Source: Cryoendolithus antarcticus
Lineage: Eukaryota > Ascomycota > Dothideomycetes > Cladosporiales > Cladosporiaceae
DNA: 64,000 bases
Direction of reading: 5' to 3'
Assembly: GCA_002077065.1 (NCBI GenBank)
Contig: NAJO01000021.1
Span: forward strand, 1 to 64,000
Below are positions 10,174 to 20,512 of the stretch, in pieces. Under the pieces are notes generated by a model, which made no database searches, was not told the origin of the DNA, and worked only from the letters and a program-made list of their open reading frames with translations. Position 1 is the stretch's first letter. Each line of letters opens with the position of its first letter. Both the position numbers and the translations under genes were made by a program.

Positions 10174-10589
10174 GGGCATCTCCACTATTTCGCAACTTAT
10201 TTCTTTCCAGGGGCCAAACACAAGATACTACTTCTACATCTATCTGCGTGCCTCCCCTGCTCCAGGCTCTCGGACCGCAGGCACCGTGACTATACCGGTA
10301 GCTGCAACAGCGGCGCCCTCGGACACGGCCATCGTGAGAAACTAGGCGTGAGTGGGAGAGTATTGCAGGATACCGCAACTCCATCTCTCTGATACTGCAG
10401 GGCCAACCACCTGGTATCGGATTTTCTTCACCGAAGCACAGGAGCGGCTCAGGCTTGCGGAGAGACGACGCACGTTGAACGGCTTCGAAGCTGAGCGACT
10501 CAAGTCGAAAGTGAGTCATTGCTCACCGCCTGCATCGCCTCCGCCTGCTCTCTCTCCAGCTGCTTCCTCTCCGCTTGCTTCCTGTCAGC

Positions 10590-11901
10590 CTACTTCCTCT
10601 CCTCTTCCCTCTTCTTCTCCCCTTCAATCTTTTCCTCCGCAACGGCTTTCCCAACATCTTCAATCTTTCTCAAGCTCTCGACTCCATTCCACTGCTCCCA
10701 CTGCTCCATCCCATCAAGCCACTGCCGATCTCGAGCTCGTGAACCAAGCGAGCTGAGCGTGGACAATCCGTCCATCCCGATCGTATATCCGGCAGCCAGT
10801 CGTGGTCGCGTGGCCGCGTCTCTGCCCCTGGATCGAATCAGGGTCAATCCCCAACCTTTGATTGAACCATCCACGCGGTGCTCGTGCCTGATGAGAAGCG
10901 TTTTGATTGGCGGTTGCGAGATCAGCATCTTCTTCCATGAAGCCTCTTCATGATGGAACGTATAGGGGAGGTTCAGCTCGTGCTCTCCTGAGTAGAGGCC
11001 ATCTGGTTTGAGGAAGTCAAAAGCGTGCATGAGGAGAGGGTTGGCGAAGACGTGGTGCCTGCGAGGACTCATCAGACTCCGATTCCAGAGATGACGCCTC
11101 CCTCTTCTCCAAAAGTCTTAGTGCTCCCCTGTGCTACCATAAGTGCACCTGCAACAGGACATGATCCATGCAGCATCAACGAGAGCATGTTCAGTACTGG
11201 CGACTCTCAACGACACGGTGATATCGCAAATCGCTGCTGCAGGTGCATTTACAACAGCGCAGAAGTATTCAGACCATGCGAGAGATGGACTTGTACGGAA
11301 CGACTTACCGGCCAGCATCATCCCGGTATTCGCCCCAATGCGCTCGATACTTCCTCACCAGGATTTGCCCTTCCGGTCCATATACTGGACCACTTTCTTC
11401 ATCGAAGCTGCTTTTCAGTGGATCTTTGTAGTGCTTCAAAGAGTCAAGATGCCAATCGATATACGACACCGGCTCGCACTTGGCCGGCTCAAGGAAAAGG
11501 AGCCGCTGTAACTGTCCCGATTCCTTGATGGTGTTCCGCCAGACTTTGCCCACTTTTTGGGCGAGCAACAGAGTGCGCATGCCGGTGAGAGCACTCCAGC
11601 GTTGCACTTCAGCCCAGGTGGACCCCTCCGGTACCTTCCATGGCCTTGCTACCTCGATCAGGATCAGGACCAGCAATTCAGCCGTACCAAACACCTTAGC
11701 TGAAGGCAAGACTGCAGCCTCATCTACATCGTTCGGCTGCTACGAGTATATTAGTATCTGTGTCTCCCTCTCAGCCGGACGCTCGGCCACCATTTGCGCA
11801 GGACCTACGTTCTTAAGCCACTTCTCGTTCTCGAAATCAGCGGCTTTTTTCATACGCAGCGACATCGCCAGTCTCTTGGCATCCTCGGTTATTGCGCTCA
11901 T
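10590..11901 (-). CDS. F-box-like protein (three exons)
   Basis: Exons are 11809-11901, 11309-11739 and 10590-11058. Intron 1 (11740-11808) has a TACTAAT branch site. Intron 2 (11059-11308) is 250 nt and contains a TIR element. The joined frame encodes about 330 residues. Exon 2 holds an F-box-like segment of the style common in Mycosphaerellaceae: Val-Phe-x-Thr-Ala-Glu-Leu-Leu, then Leu-Leu-Ala-Gln-x-Val-x-Lys-Val-Trp-Arg. Such proteins usually recruit substrates to SCF ubiquitin ligases. The C-terminus is a charged Glu/Lys/Arg coil ending at TAG 10590. The same frame continues past this TAG with another 27 charged codons, so the stop may be recent. ATG 11937 is an alternative start. Confidence 0.55.
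11099..11290 (-). mobile_element. TIR element (MITE-like), copy A, in the F-box gene intron
   Basis: This copy is about 190 bases. The inner inverted repeats are GTGCACCTGCAACAG near 11143 and its near-complement CTGCTGCAGGTGCAT near 11248. Outside these the arms continue to AGTCTTA on one side and TCAGACC on the other, and further into TCTTCTCC / GAGAGATGG. Read on the minus strand it shares a CACCGTGTC core and its right end with copy B at 12385-12598. There is no coding capacity. Removing it would leave a normal intron of about 58 nt. Confidence 0.6.
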
Positions 11902-12255
11902 CTTTCGTAAAGCACAGGCTATGCGTTTGCCCCGCATACGGTATCGTGGCTACGTGCAGAGTGATCGCAGAAGTCCGAATCTGGCTACCGGGTGTGCATT
12001 ACCTTGCTTTATGTCGTGATGGGTCGTGAGTCTAGTATAGAGGCCGATGCCTTTTTGTTCGCGGGAGCGAAAGCTACATGTGACTTTTGGCATCGACATC
12101 TCATTTCGCATCTCGAAATTCTCGGGTGGGTTATATTCCAACGTGATTTGTGGCCAGTGGCATAGAGCGGAAAGGTCGAGGGAGGTCACTCAAGTGCGGT
12201 CGAGTGAAGGTCGGAGGATTGTCGCTGACCACCTGTCATTGCAGCAGCAGCAGCG

Positions 12256-13549
12256 ATGAAATTTGTCGCGCTCGGAGGCGTGTGGTTGGACGAGATGTAC
12301 ACATCGGGTGAGGAGGTGCTGAGAGATGTACCTGGAGGCTCTGTTGCATTTGGTACGCTCCGGCTCCTCTGCCTTGCTTCCTTATCTCCGCTTCACCAGA
12401 GATTGGGAATATTGATGATGCTTCTATCAACGTAACTGCGGCAGTGCGACACTGTATCACCGTGTCTGTGAGAATATCGGAGCTTGGAGCGACGCGCCTG
12501 ATAACTCTGCTCTCTCTTGCAGACATCAAGGGACAGTTCCACTATCGCAGGTACCATTATAGTAGCATAGGAGTGTCCAGACTTATGGAGAAGGGGATGT
12601 AGTTCCTTCAGACTAGGGTTCTCTGACAACGCGTTTAGCGACCCTCGGTGCACGAGTTTTCACCACCGACCCTGAAGATATGGGCCTCATCGTCAAGACT
12701 GGCTTCGACTTCCCCAACACCCTGCTCTCGCTCTTCTCAACATGGACACCCAGCTTCCGCACCTTACCATGCTCTGACCAGCCAGCAGCACGCGGCCGAG
12801 TCCGTTATGGCCATTCCACTTCTGACCGCATCTTTACCCGCCTTACGCCACCCCTCAACACTACACCTGCAGATCTCGTCAACACGCCACTGCTGACCGC
12901 GCAAAGCTTTCACTTCTTCGACACTGCCGACACAGTCAGCTCGCAGATCGACGAGCTAAATATGCTCCGCAAGCAGGCTGGGATTGAAGCTAAGCCGTTG
13001 GTGATTTGGGAGCCGCATCCGAAGTCTTGCACTTCTGAGGTGCTAGAGGTGCACAAGCAGCTGGTGGTGAGTGGTAAGGTGCTGGTCTTTTCGCCGAATC
13101 ATGTCGAGCTGGCTGCTTTCTTTGGCGCCTCGAACGACACCAGCGATGCAAGCTTTGACAGAGCACAAGTGGAGCGGCAATCGCGAGCGTTCTTACCCTC
13201 GTCTACAGAAGTGGAGGATCCTCGTGACATAGTCTGTATCCTAATCCGCTGCGCTGAGCACGGCTGCTTCGCCCTCCATACCTCTCCCTCCTCCAAGGAG
13301 CATCCCCGTTCAGCCTGGCTTCCTCCGTTCTTCGGATTAGATCAGACAGTCCGCATAGTGGACCCTACCGGAGCAGGCAACGCTTTCCTCGGTGGCTTCG
13401 CCATGGGCTGGCTGGAGACGAAGGACTTCGTGCAAGCAGCGGCGTACGGCAACGTAGCTGCGAGCTTTGCACTCGAAGTCGTCGGCTTGCCGGATCTGGG
13501 GGCTTGCGATGCGAGGGGGAGATTGGCTGAGTATGAGGCTCGTTCGTAG
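12256..13549 (+). CDS. MAK32-like pfkB-family carbohydrate kinase homologue (two exons)
   Basis: Exon 1 is 12256-12352 and exon 2 is 12639-13549, giving 335 residues. The intron 12353-12638 is unusually long (286 nt), with a CTGAC branch site and a TTTAG acceptor, and carries TIR element copy B. The N-terminus (Gly-Gly-x-Trp-Leu-Asp-Glu, then Val-Pro-Gly-Gly-Ser) and the C-terminal pfkB signature at residues 274-282 identify the ribokinase fold. The closest type I recognise is MAK32-like. The signature reads Asp-Pro-Thr-Gly-Ala-Gly-Asn, with Asn280 where active sugar kinases have the catalytic Asp. The sugar substrate is unknown, and kinase activity is doubtful. Confidence 0.75.
12385..12598 (+). 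mobile_element. TIR element (MITE-like), copy B, in the pfkB gene intron
   Basis: The right arm 12547-12583 aligns without gaps to the right arm of copy C (47869-47905) with 30 of 37 bases identical. Inside, CCGTGTCTGTGAGA and CTGCTCTCTCT occur in the same order as in copy C. The left arm is degraded but keeps an AACTGCGGCAGTG block complementary in position to the right arm. The element fills most of the 286-nt intron. The left limit is approximate. Confidence 0.6.
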
Positions 13550-13691
13550 GGTGATGCTGCCCAAAATGGCAAGGCTGCATCATTGCTGCTCCTAGGCTTG
13601 AAGTCATCGATAGGCATACTTAGAAAATCGGGCCAGAGGCAGCTGGTTGTCAAAGAATACGAAAAGTCTATCCAAACCTTACTACCGTACT

Positions 13692-15167
13692 CTACCTCCC
13701 CTGCTTCTCCTTCTCCTCCTCATCAACCATCCAATACCCCCCCAACTCCTCAAACAGCTCATTGATCCCAGGTATCAAATCATCCATCGGCTGTTCATCC
13801 ACGCCCTCCAGTCCCATACAATGCCACCCGCCCTCCACGCCCTCAATCCCCGTACCTCCCCAAACGCTCTCCTGCGGAAACGCAAAGTCCTCCGGATACT
13901 TACTCTGCTTGAACTTCTGGAACACGCCGCCTCGCTCCCTGAACCACTTGAGCGCAGGCGCCTTCATGCCCTTGAAATAACCTCGATGTAAGAAAGCCAT
14001 TTCGCCATTATCAGGATGGGCTTGAATGAATGTGTGCCCGCAGTAATTCCCATCATGGGAAGTTCCGCCGGATGTGAGCCATTTCGACGGTTTGCCGTAC
14101 GGCGTTTTCAAGGCGTGCCAGGCGAAGCGGAACATGTCCTTGTCGCCTAGGAGGAGGTGTTTGTAGTAATCTTGCTCATTGAACCAGGCTGCTAGCTGCA
14201 AGTGGTAGAAGAATTTCGATTTGTTCACGAGCATCTGGCCGGACTCTTGCTCGTACTCGGCCGGGTTGCAGAAAGTGCGTGTGATGGCCCAGATTGGGTT
14301 CTGGTGCCGCGTGCGCGCGATATCGGGCCAGAAGACTGTGCCGTATTCTTTGTAGGTTGGTGCTTCGAAGAGGTCTTCTGGGAGGGTGAGGGGAATGTTG
14401 TCGGAGTCTAGGAGCAGGAATTCGGAGAATAAGGTGTCGACCACGGCGGCGGTCTTGAAATGGTAGTGTCCGTAATTCCTCTCCGTGGGGCCATGCGTCT
14501 TCCAGAAGTTGTCCGAGGCGCTCAAGTCATTGTATCGAATCCGAGGGTATATAGCGTTCAAGAATGCCTTACTCTCTTCGTTCATCTCGTCTTCCCAGAA
14601 GTGTATCTCCACCGGAAGCTTACTACCCAGCCTCACCAACTGCCTCATCAAAATCGCCACGCGCGGGATCGTATCGCCATGTCCTGCCAGTGTCACGATT
14701 CCCCTCCCCTTATGTTTCCCCTTCACGCTCTCCCATGGCACCAGGTCGTTCGCGACAAATTCATGCCACTCCTGCCGCCTCGCCTCAGTCTCAGCGAGCG
14801 TGGATTGGTTTGCAAACCAATCCTGATCCGGACCCCACTGGAATTGCTGTTTCCTGTAATCCTCATCGTTCCAGAAGCACGTCCTCTTCGCGTCCTGCAC
14901 GTCTATTGGACTGAGCTTCGCGACCTGGAAGAAATGCGGCTTGAAGTCATCCGGCGTCTTGAAATGGTGCGCATAGTCTGTGACAGCGGTCCCGCTCGCA
15001 GCCGCTGCGGTGCTGTGTGAGGTCTTGGGCGGGAAGTAGTTGGTGTAGGTGTCGTGGATCGCTTCGCGGTGGTGGCGAGGGAAGATGGCGAGGAGGAGTA
15101 TGACTAATATAACGGAGACAGCGATCGGGCGCTGCCAGCGGCCAAGGAAAGAAGTGATCGGGGTCAT
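13692..15167 (-). CDS. MNN2-type alpha-1,2-mannosyltransferase (GT71)
   Basis: A single exon encodes 491 residues. ATG 15167 is chosen because the extension upstream has no ATG. A short cytosolic tail and one hydrophobic anchor (about residues 13-28) predict a type II Golgi protein. The luminal domain matches the fungal MNN2/MNN5/MNN1 family (pfam Mannosyl_trans3). It includes a Gly-His-Gly-Asp turn and an Asp-Ser-Asp metal/donor-binding motif at residues 254-256 within a Leu-Leu-Leu-Asp-Ser-Asp-Asn strand. Such enzymes add mannose branches to N-glycans and wall mannan using GDP-mannose. The gene is tail-to-tail with the pfkB gene. Confidence 0.85.
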   Translation of the reverse strand: MTPITSFLGRWQRPIAVSVILVILLLAIFPRHHREAIHDTYTNYFPPKTSHSTAAAASGTAVTDYAHHFKTPDDFKPHFFQVAKLSPIDVQDAKRTCFWNDEDYRKQQFQWGPDQDWFANQSTLAETEARRQEWHEFVANDLVPWESVKGKHKGRGIVTLAGHGDTIPRVAILMRQLVRLGSKLPVEIHFWEDEMNEESKAFLNAIYPRIRYNDLSASDNFWKTHGPTERNYGHYHFKTAAVVDTLFSEFLLLDSDNIPLTLPEDLFEAPTYKEYGTVFWPDIARTRHQNPIWAITRTFCNPAEYEQESGQMLVNKSKFFYHLQLAAWFNEQDYYKHLLLGDKDMFRFAWHALKTPYGKPSKWLTSGGTSHDGNYCGHTFIQAHPDNGEMAFLHRGYFKGMKAPALKWFRERGGVFQKFKQSKYPEDFAFPQESVWGGTGIEGVEGGWHCMGLEGVDEQPMDDLIPGINELFEELGGYWMVDEEEKEKQGR

Positions 15168-15685
15168 CGTGATGGAGCGAGAGGATGCCACCGCCTAAAG
15201 ACTGTGTGCACGCATGCAGACAAACCGATACAACATGTCGAGGGAGGTGATTGCTACATGGCGCGAACCATCACGAGACAACCCAGAATCTCCCCTCTCC
15301 CTGATCTGACCATGAACGGTGGCTTCGTCTGGTCCCGCTGAGGTGGAGGCGCAACGCGAACTCTCCCAAACGCGGAGCGCCACATGTCTGAAGCCGAGGC
15401 AGCTTGGCAACGATTTACGCAGGGGGTCATCGTCTTGTTCCGGGGACTGCCAAATCTAAATGCAGATCCTCGGAGGACGCACGAGCGTAGCGTTTGAGGG
15501 ATGAGACGTTCAAGACGCGGAATCACAGGTCAGGGTGCTATCCGAAAGGTCATATTGCATTGCAGTGTATCATAGGTATCATCGCATCGTTCGAGCAACA
15601 TGTCCACGGTCTCTGATCAAGCCGTCGCATCATAGCACAAATCACCACCTGTCCAGGCGTCTCGTTGCGGCTCGTCATCAAGTCA
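15168..15685. other. Intergenic
   Basis: This is the 5' flank of the mannosyltransferase gene and 3' flank of the DUF3824 gene, both on the minus strand. No supported feature was seen. Confidence 0.5.
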
Positions 15686-18600
15686 TCACTCCGCCCTCCG
15701 GCGCCTCCTCCGCCCACTGCGCCCACTACCTCCATCACTCTCCCCCTCCCCACCTCCAGCCCCCATGATCCCCTTGAGCAGGTCCCCAGCTCCGCCTCTC
15801 CCACTTAGCAGCGCCTGAATGCTTTCCGCCAGCTCATTCCCGCTACCCTCCGGCTTGCGTTGTCCGCGTTCATCGAACCTGGCAGGCATCTCAACAGTAC
15901 TGTCCGAATCGTCTTCGTGCGGCGGGTCATCGTATTTGTCGCCGAAGAGAGATGGTGAGTCGCGCGCGCCGTCGCTATCGGGGCGCGTCTTCCTGTGGTG
16001 TCGATGTCGGTCAGGCGAGTCTTCATTATCAGCGTCTCGGCGATGACGTCGTTCGCGAGAGCGGAAGGAGCGGTCATCACTGGAAGTGCCTGTTCTACGA
16101 GTAGCTTCTGGTGAGATGGCGATGTTGGAGCCGAGATCGAAGCGGACGCGGCTGGTCGAGCGGGCGCGAGGTGTGATTACACCATCTGTGACCGACCAGT
16201 CAGTATCCACGTCACGCAGATGAAGTATATATGTAAACCACGCTCAATCAGTGCTGGGTGCCATCGGTAGACATACCCGCATCCTGATCCTCGCCACCAC
16301 CACCACCAACGCCGCCAACCGCAGCAGCCTCCATCCCCTGCTGCTGAGCCGGCTCAAACGAATGTACTGGAGAGCCACTCACATTTCCTGGATCACGGTC
16401 TCGACCATGCCGTCTGGCCTCCTCAGCCGCAGCATCCTCACGTATCTCATGCTCGCGCTCACGCTGTGCAGCAGCATCCTCGGGCGCCGCGAAGCGACTG
16501 TCTCCCGCAAAGGTGTCTTGGCCAGGATACGGCGCGCCGAGCGTTGCGTCGCTCTCGCCATAGACACCGCGTGTCTGTTCGTAAGGGTGTGTAGTACCGG
16601 TCGGAGGGTAGTCGGCTGGGTTGTAAGCAGGATACGGGCTGTAGTTCTGAGCTGCTGCAGTACTATCACGATTAGTGGCGAATGGGTCGGCGTGCGCATT
16701 CGCGTATGCTGGATCTGCTTGCGCGGCGTTTGGAGGTGGTGGGAATTGCATGCCGCCAGGGTATGAAGACTGTCCGCCTTGGCGATTGTACCCAGCGTCC
16801 GAGTGCCGCGGTGCGATGTAGCCGCTCGGGTGGTCGTAGTCGCTGAACGTTGTATCGGTGTAGTCATCGCTTCGTCCTAGATAGGTATTAGTATTGCCTG
16901 TGCTCGATATCACAAATGGATACGCCTACTCCTCCCATCTGTGTCTGCGCGACTGCGACTGCGCTCTCGCCTCTTACCAAGCTCATGCGCACCCAGTGCA
17001 GCAGCGCCGGCAAGCCCAGCAGCTTGCGCACCAGAAACTCCTCGGCTGCGACTTCTGCTAGAGTGTCTGCGCCTGTTGTCTGGACTGCTTCCGCTCGAGT
17101 GACCTCTTGAGTGTCCCCTCGAATGCCTTCTACGGTAAGATCCGGGCTCCTCGTCGCTATAGTAAGCACGATCGCGATCAGGGTGAATAGGATCGGCGCC
17201 GTAGGCTACGTAGTCCTCATCAACCCTGTGTCTGTCACGCGCAGTATAAGGTGCAGGGACGGACCTACTCCTTGACCGGCTTCTCGAGTGCCTTCCTCTC
17301 CCTCTGTAGATCTCACTTTCAATGATAGCCGCCTTCTTGGCTTCCTTGTTCGCCTTGTTCTTCTCGTATAGGCCTGCCAAAGCAGCACCTCCAAGTCCGG
17401 CCACCGCGATGGGCGCACCCTGTTGTATGCGGCTGCGAGATCGAGACTTACCACCACCGCGGCTCTTCGATCGGACGTGATTGTAGATACCAGCTGCTGC
17501 AGCACTGAGTGCACCAGCTTGTGCTATGCGTTTGTTTCGGTTCTCCGGGTTCAGAGCTGATTGGCTTCGGCTTCGACTCCTGAAAGAAGATCCTGACAGG
17601 TAGCCAGTGTCCCTGCTGGCGGGGCGGCGTCTTGATCGTGACCGTCTGTCATTGCCCTCTTTCACGATGATCGTCTCGCCCTTGTTGCCTTTGTTCTTCA
17701 TCAAAGCGTAGCCCGCTAGTGCACCAGCTGCTGCCACCGCCGCCATACCACCGTACTGTCTGACCCGCGACTTGCTACGTTCACGGGACTTCGAACGGTG
17801 CTTGCGATGCCGCCTTGACTCGTACGAGCTGCTCCTGGATCGACTGCGACTGCGAGAGTCTTTCCTGAAGCTCTTGGCGCGACGAACGGCCTCGGCACCA
17901 ATCGCACCCACAGCGGCGCCGCCAATGATCGAGCGACCTCGTCCTCCCACATCCTTGCCCTCCTTCTGACGATGGCTGCGAAGGATCTCAGCACCTGCAA
18001 CACCAGCGAGAGCGCCAGCAGCGAGGTCCCGTTTGCGATGACTTGATCGCGACCGTTCACGCTCGCCCTCAATCACGCGCTCGCGACGAATGTACTCGTA
18101 GCTGTCATCGCTGCTGGCCTGGGAAGCGCTGTCTCGCGGTCTGATGTCATCTCGTGGTGCGCGCTCGACCTCACGTATGCGACGCTCATAGAAGTAATCC
18201 TCGTCATTCGCCTTGTTCTGCACTGTCAGCGCTCTGGACGGTGCTTTGGAGACAACAGTAGCAGGGGCCGGTGGATCTTCTCTGCGGACCATCGACATCC
18301 TTTCTTCACGCACTTCGTCTCGCTCAATTACCTCGTACTGTGGTTCCTCACGCCGGATGACGATCGGCTGTGGCTCCCGCCGTTCACGCTCGATGATGAT
18401 CGGCTGCGGTGCGGCAGACTCTCGGATGATGATCGGTTGAGGTTGCTGGTAGTACTCGGTGCTGCGCACATATCGCTCGACTTCAGGCTCCCTCTCGCGC
18501 TCACGCCGGGGAGGCGAGTACGACCTCTCACGCTCGAATCGATACTCGCGCACACGCTCTTCGACAGGCGGTGGGGGTGCGCGCACAGTCTCCCGCTCTC

Positions 18601-18997
18601 GCTCGACAAAGCGGAACTCGCTGCGTGAGTCCGAGTGAGAGTGACGGTCGTGGTCATCCCGCTCAAGTACACGATAAGAGATGTCGCGGCGTTGTGGGAT
18701 TTCTCGTTCGCGCTCTCGCTCGGTGACTCTTTCCGTGACACGATACTCGCTCTCTTCACGATGGCCGCGTTCCCTTATGTCTCGATCGCTGCCGCGATAG
18801 CTGACCTCAGTACGAGGTGGAGGATCTTCACGGCGCTCTCGCCGCACCATGATCTTGTCTGTCTGCACCACATCCTCGTCGAAGGACCGGTCGGGGACTT
18901 GGTAGCGCTTTACTGTGGTGTATGATCGTTTCTCAGGCTGCCAATCATCTTCGCGGTCGCGTTCGCGGTACACAACCCGCTCTCCGCGGACTGACAT
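15686..18997 (-). CDS. DUF3824-repeat Arg/Ser/Glu-rich protein (three exons)
   Basis: Exons are 16930-18997, 16277-16876 and 15686-16185. Introns are 16877-16929 (53 nt, TACTAAT branch) and 16186-16276 (91 nt, ACTGACT branch). The joined frame is 1055 residues. Residues 1-300 are Arg/Glu-rich with repeated Gln-Pro-Ile-x-Ile units near 190-220. The middle has repeated short Ala/Gly hydrophobic segments flanked by Arg-Ser repeats, the pattern of DUF3824 proteins. Exon 2 is Tyr/Pro/Gly-rich and exon 3 acidic. Almost the whole protein is predicted to be disordered. DUF3824 proteins have no settled function. It is divergently transcribed from the HET-S-like gene. Confidence 0.72.
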
Positions 18998-19627
18998 GAT
19001 AGCGATGTGATGGTCGTGGCTGTGGCCAGTTACCTCCTCAAGTGAATGTCGATGTGAAGAGCCTTACACAGTGGCTCAGCAAGACTGGCAGGTGCTGAGA
19101 TGCGACTGCGGGAAGATGCGCTGGCTTGTGACTGCGGGTGTGGTGTGACGGGAGCAGCGGCGGGCGGGATGCGACTTCTACGTATCGATAGTGGGATGAA
19201 GCGCCGGAAGGCACGCGTCCGCAGCGTGTGGCAGGAAGCCTCAGCCCGCACCTGCTGCTGCCCAAGACTGGTGGTGACGTCAGCAGTGTACTGGGCGGAT
19301 GAGTCTTGGCCGGATTGGACTCCAACACCTCTCCCCTGTTACGTGGTAATACACACCAGCGCATTCGAATGAGTCATTGCGTCTATCGTGGACAGCTTTG
19401 CAGACGTACGATGGCCAGCCAGCAGCATCAGCATTGCGCAGAAGCACAAGACAATTCCGATCATGCTCTCCTGCGGCCTGCGAGTGGGTGGCTGCATGGG
19501 AGGTACGCAGCTGGCCAGCCTCGATCACAGCCTCACCGGCAGCCCATCGTGGACAGCTATGGTACATCAGATTTCTCTCCAACTCCTCATCTCACTTCAT
19601 CTGTCCTCTCTGCATCTTGCCGTCGCG
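18998..19627. other. Divergent promoter between the DUF3824 and HET-S-like genes
   Basis: About 630 bases separate the two start codons. The HET-S-like frame stays open upstream to 19388 but begins there with GTG and looks non-coding. No repeat was recognised. Confidence 0.45.
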
Positions 19628-20512
19628 ATGTCTGGCCTCACAGCCTTGAGCGTACCGGGCCTCTTTCTTACATGTGTCAACTACTTCGAGCTCATCCAGC
19701 TCGGCCGCAACTTCAAGTCCGACTATGCCACCTGTGCTATTAGATTGGAAGCTGCTCACATCCATCTACTGCGCTGGGGCAAGGCAGTAGACATTACGAA
19801 TACCGAAGCCTTGCAGGCCAAGCTCTCAGCATACAAGGAAGAAGACGTCGACTTCGCGAAAGACCTACTGGGAGAGATCAAAGAGAAGTTCGAACGGGCC
19901 GAGAAAGACTCTGGCTCCTTCAAGAAACGCGCAACTCGTAATGCAAGCGCCAGCACCGAGACCGACACTGAAGTCCTCGATCCGAGCGCAGAGCTGCACC
20001 TTGCCTCCAAAGAGCACATCACCGCCAGTAAAGCTCTGACCAAAATCAAGCATGGTTACACCGAAGCACTGAATGTCGTAAGTGGGGCCCACAACCGAAC
20101 GAGATGGGCTCTCTACCAGAAGAAGAATCTCAAAGCCCTCGTAGATGAAGTCTCGGGGCTAGTCACAGAGCTCGAGAAGCTCTTCCCAGACATCGATCCC
20201 GAGATGACGCAGCGCGAGGATCAGCTAGCCAGAGACGAAGTCGCGACGCTGGACAAAACTACCTTGGAACTCCTGCCTGCGCTGCTCGAAAACACCGATC
20301 CATTTTTCACGGCGGCCGTCAAGAGTGTAGAGAAGCTGCGTGGGCTCGACATCCGAGACGTCAGTATTGACGGCGACGGCATAGTTCATATGGGGAATAA
20401 GTACGCGCCAAATCAACCACACGACGGTGGCAGCAGTATCAGCATCGGCAGCCTTAGTGTGAAGGGCAGTGCAAATTCACATATCGGACACAGCTTTGGG
20501 TACGCGAAGTAG
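19628..20512 (+). CDS. HET-S-like HeLo-domain protein with two C-terminal amyloid-type repeats
   Basis: A single exon from ATG 19628 encodes 294 residues, close to the 289 of Podospora HET-S. Residues 1-230 are a HeLo domain, recognised by the N-terminal Gly-Leu-Phe-x-x-Cys-Val-x-x-Phe-Glu segment, then Gln-Leu-Gly-Arg-x-Phe, then Leu-Arg-Trp-Gly-Lys-Ala-Val. In HET-S this domain becomes membrane-active and kills the cell when the C-terminal prion-forming domain folds as a beta-solenoid. Two repeats are visible at residues 245-260 and 276-291. They share hydrophobic-Ser-hydrophobic-x-Gly, then His-hydrophobic-Gly, then an aromatic residue, 31 residues apart. This is the layout of the HET-s prion domain. 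Residue Asn28 aligns with HET-s position 33 (Pro in HET-s, His in HET-S). Assignment of the repeats is by eye. No STAND/NLR partner gene lies in this window. Confidence 0.75.
   Translation: MSGLTALSVPGLFLTCVNYFELIQLGRNFKSDYATCAIRLEAAHIHLLRWGKAVDITNTEALQAKLSAYKEEDVDFAKDLLGEIKEKFERAEKDSGSFKKRATRNASASTETDTEVLDPSAELHLASKEHITASKALTKIKHGYTEALNVVSGAHNRTRWALYQKKNLKALVDEVSGLVTELEKLFPDIDPEMTQREDQLARDEVATLDKTTLELLPALLENTDPFFTAAVKSVEKLRGLDIRDVSIDGDGIVHMGNKYAPNQPHDGGSSISIGSLSVKGSANSHIGHSFGYAK

Noticed and set aside
19388..19627. 80-residue N-terminal extension of the HET-S-like protein
   Set aside because: Starts at GTG, and the HeLo family begins within a few residues of the ATG at 19628.
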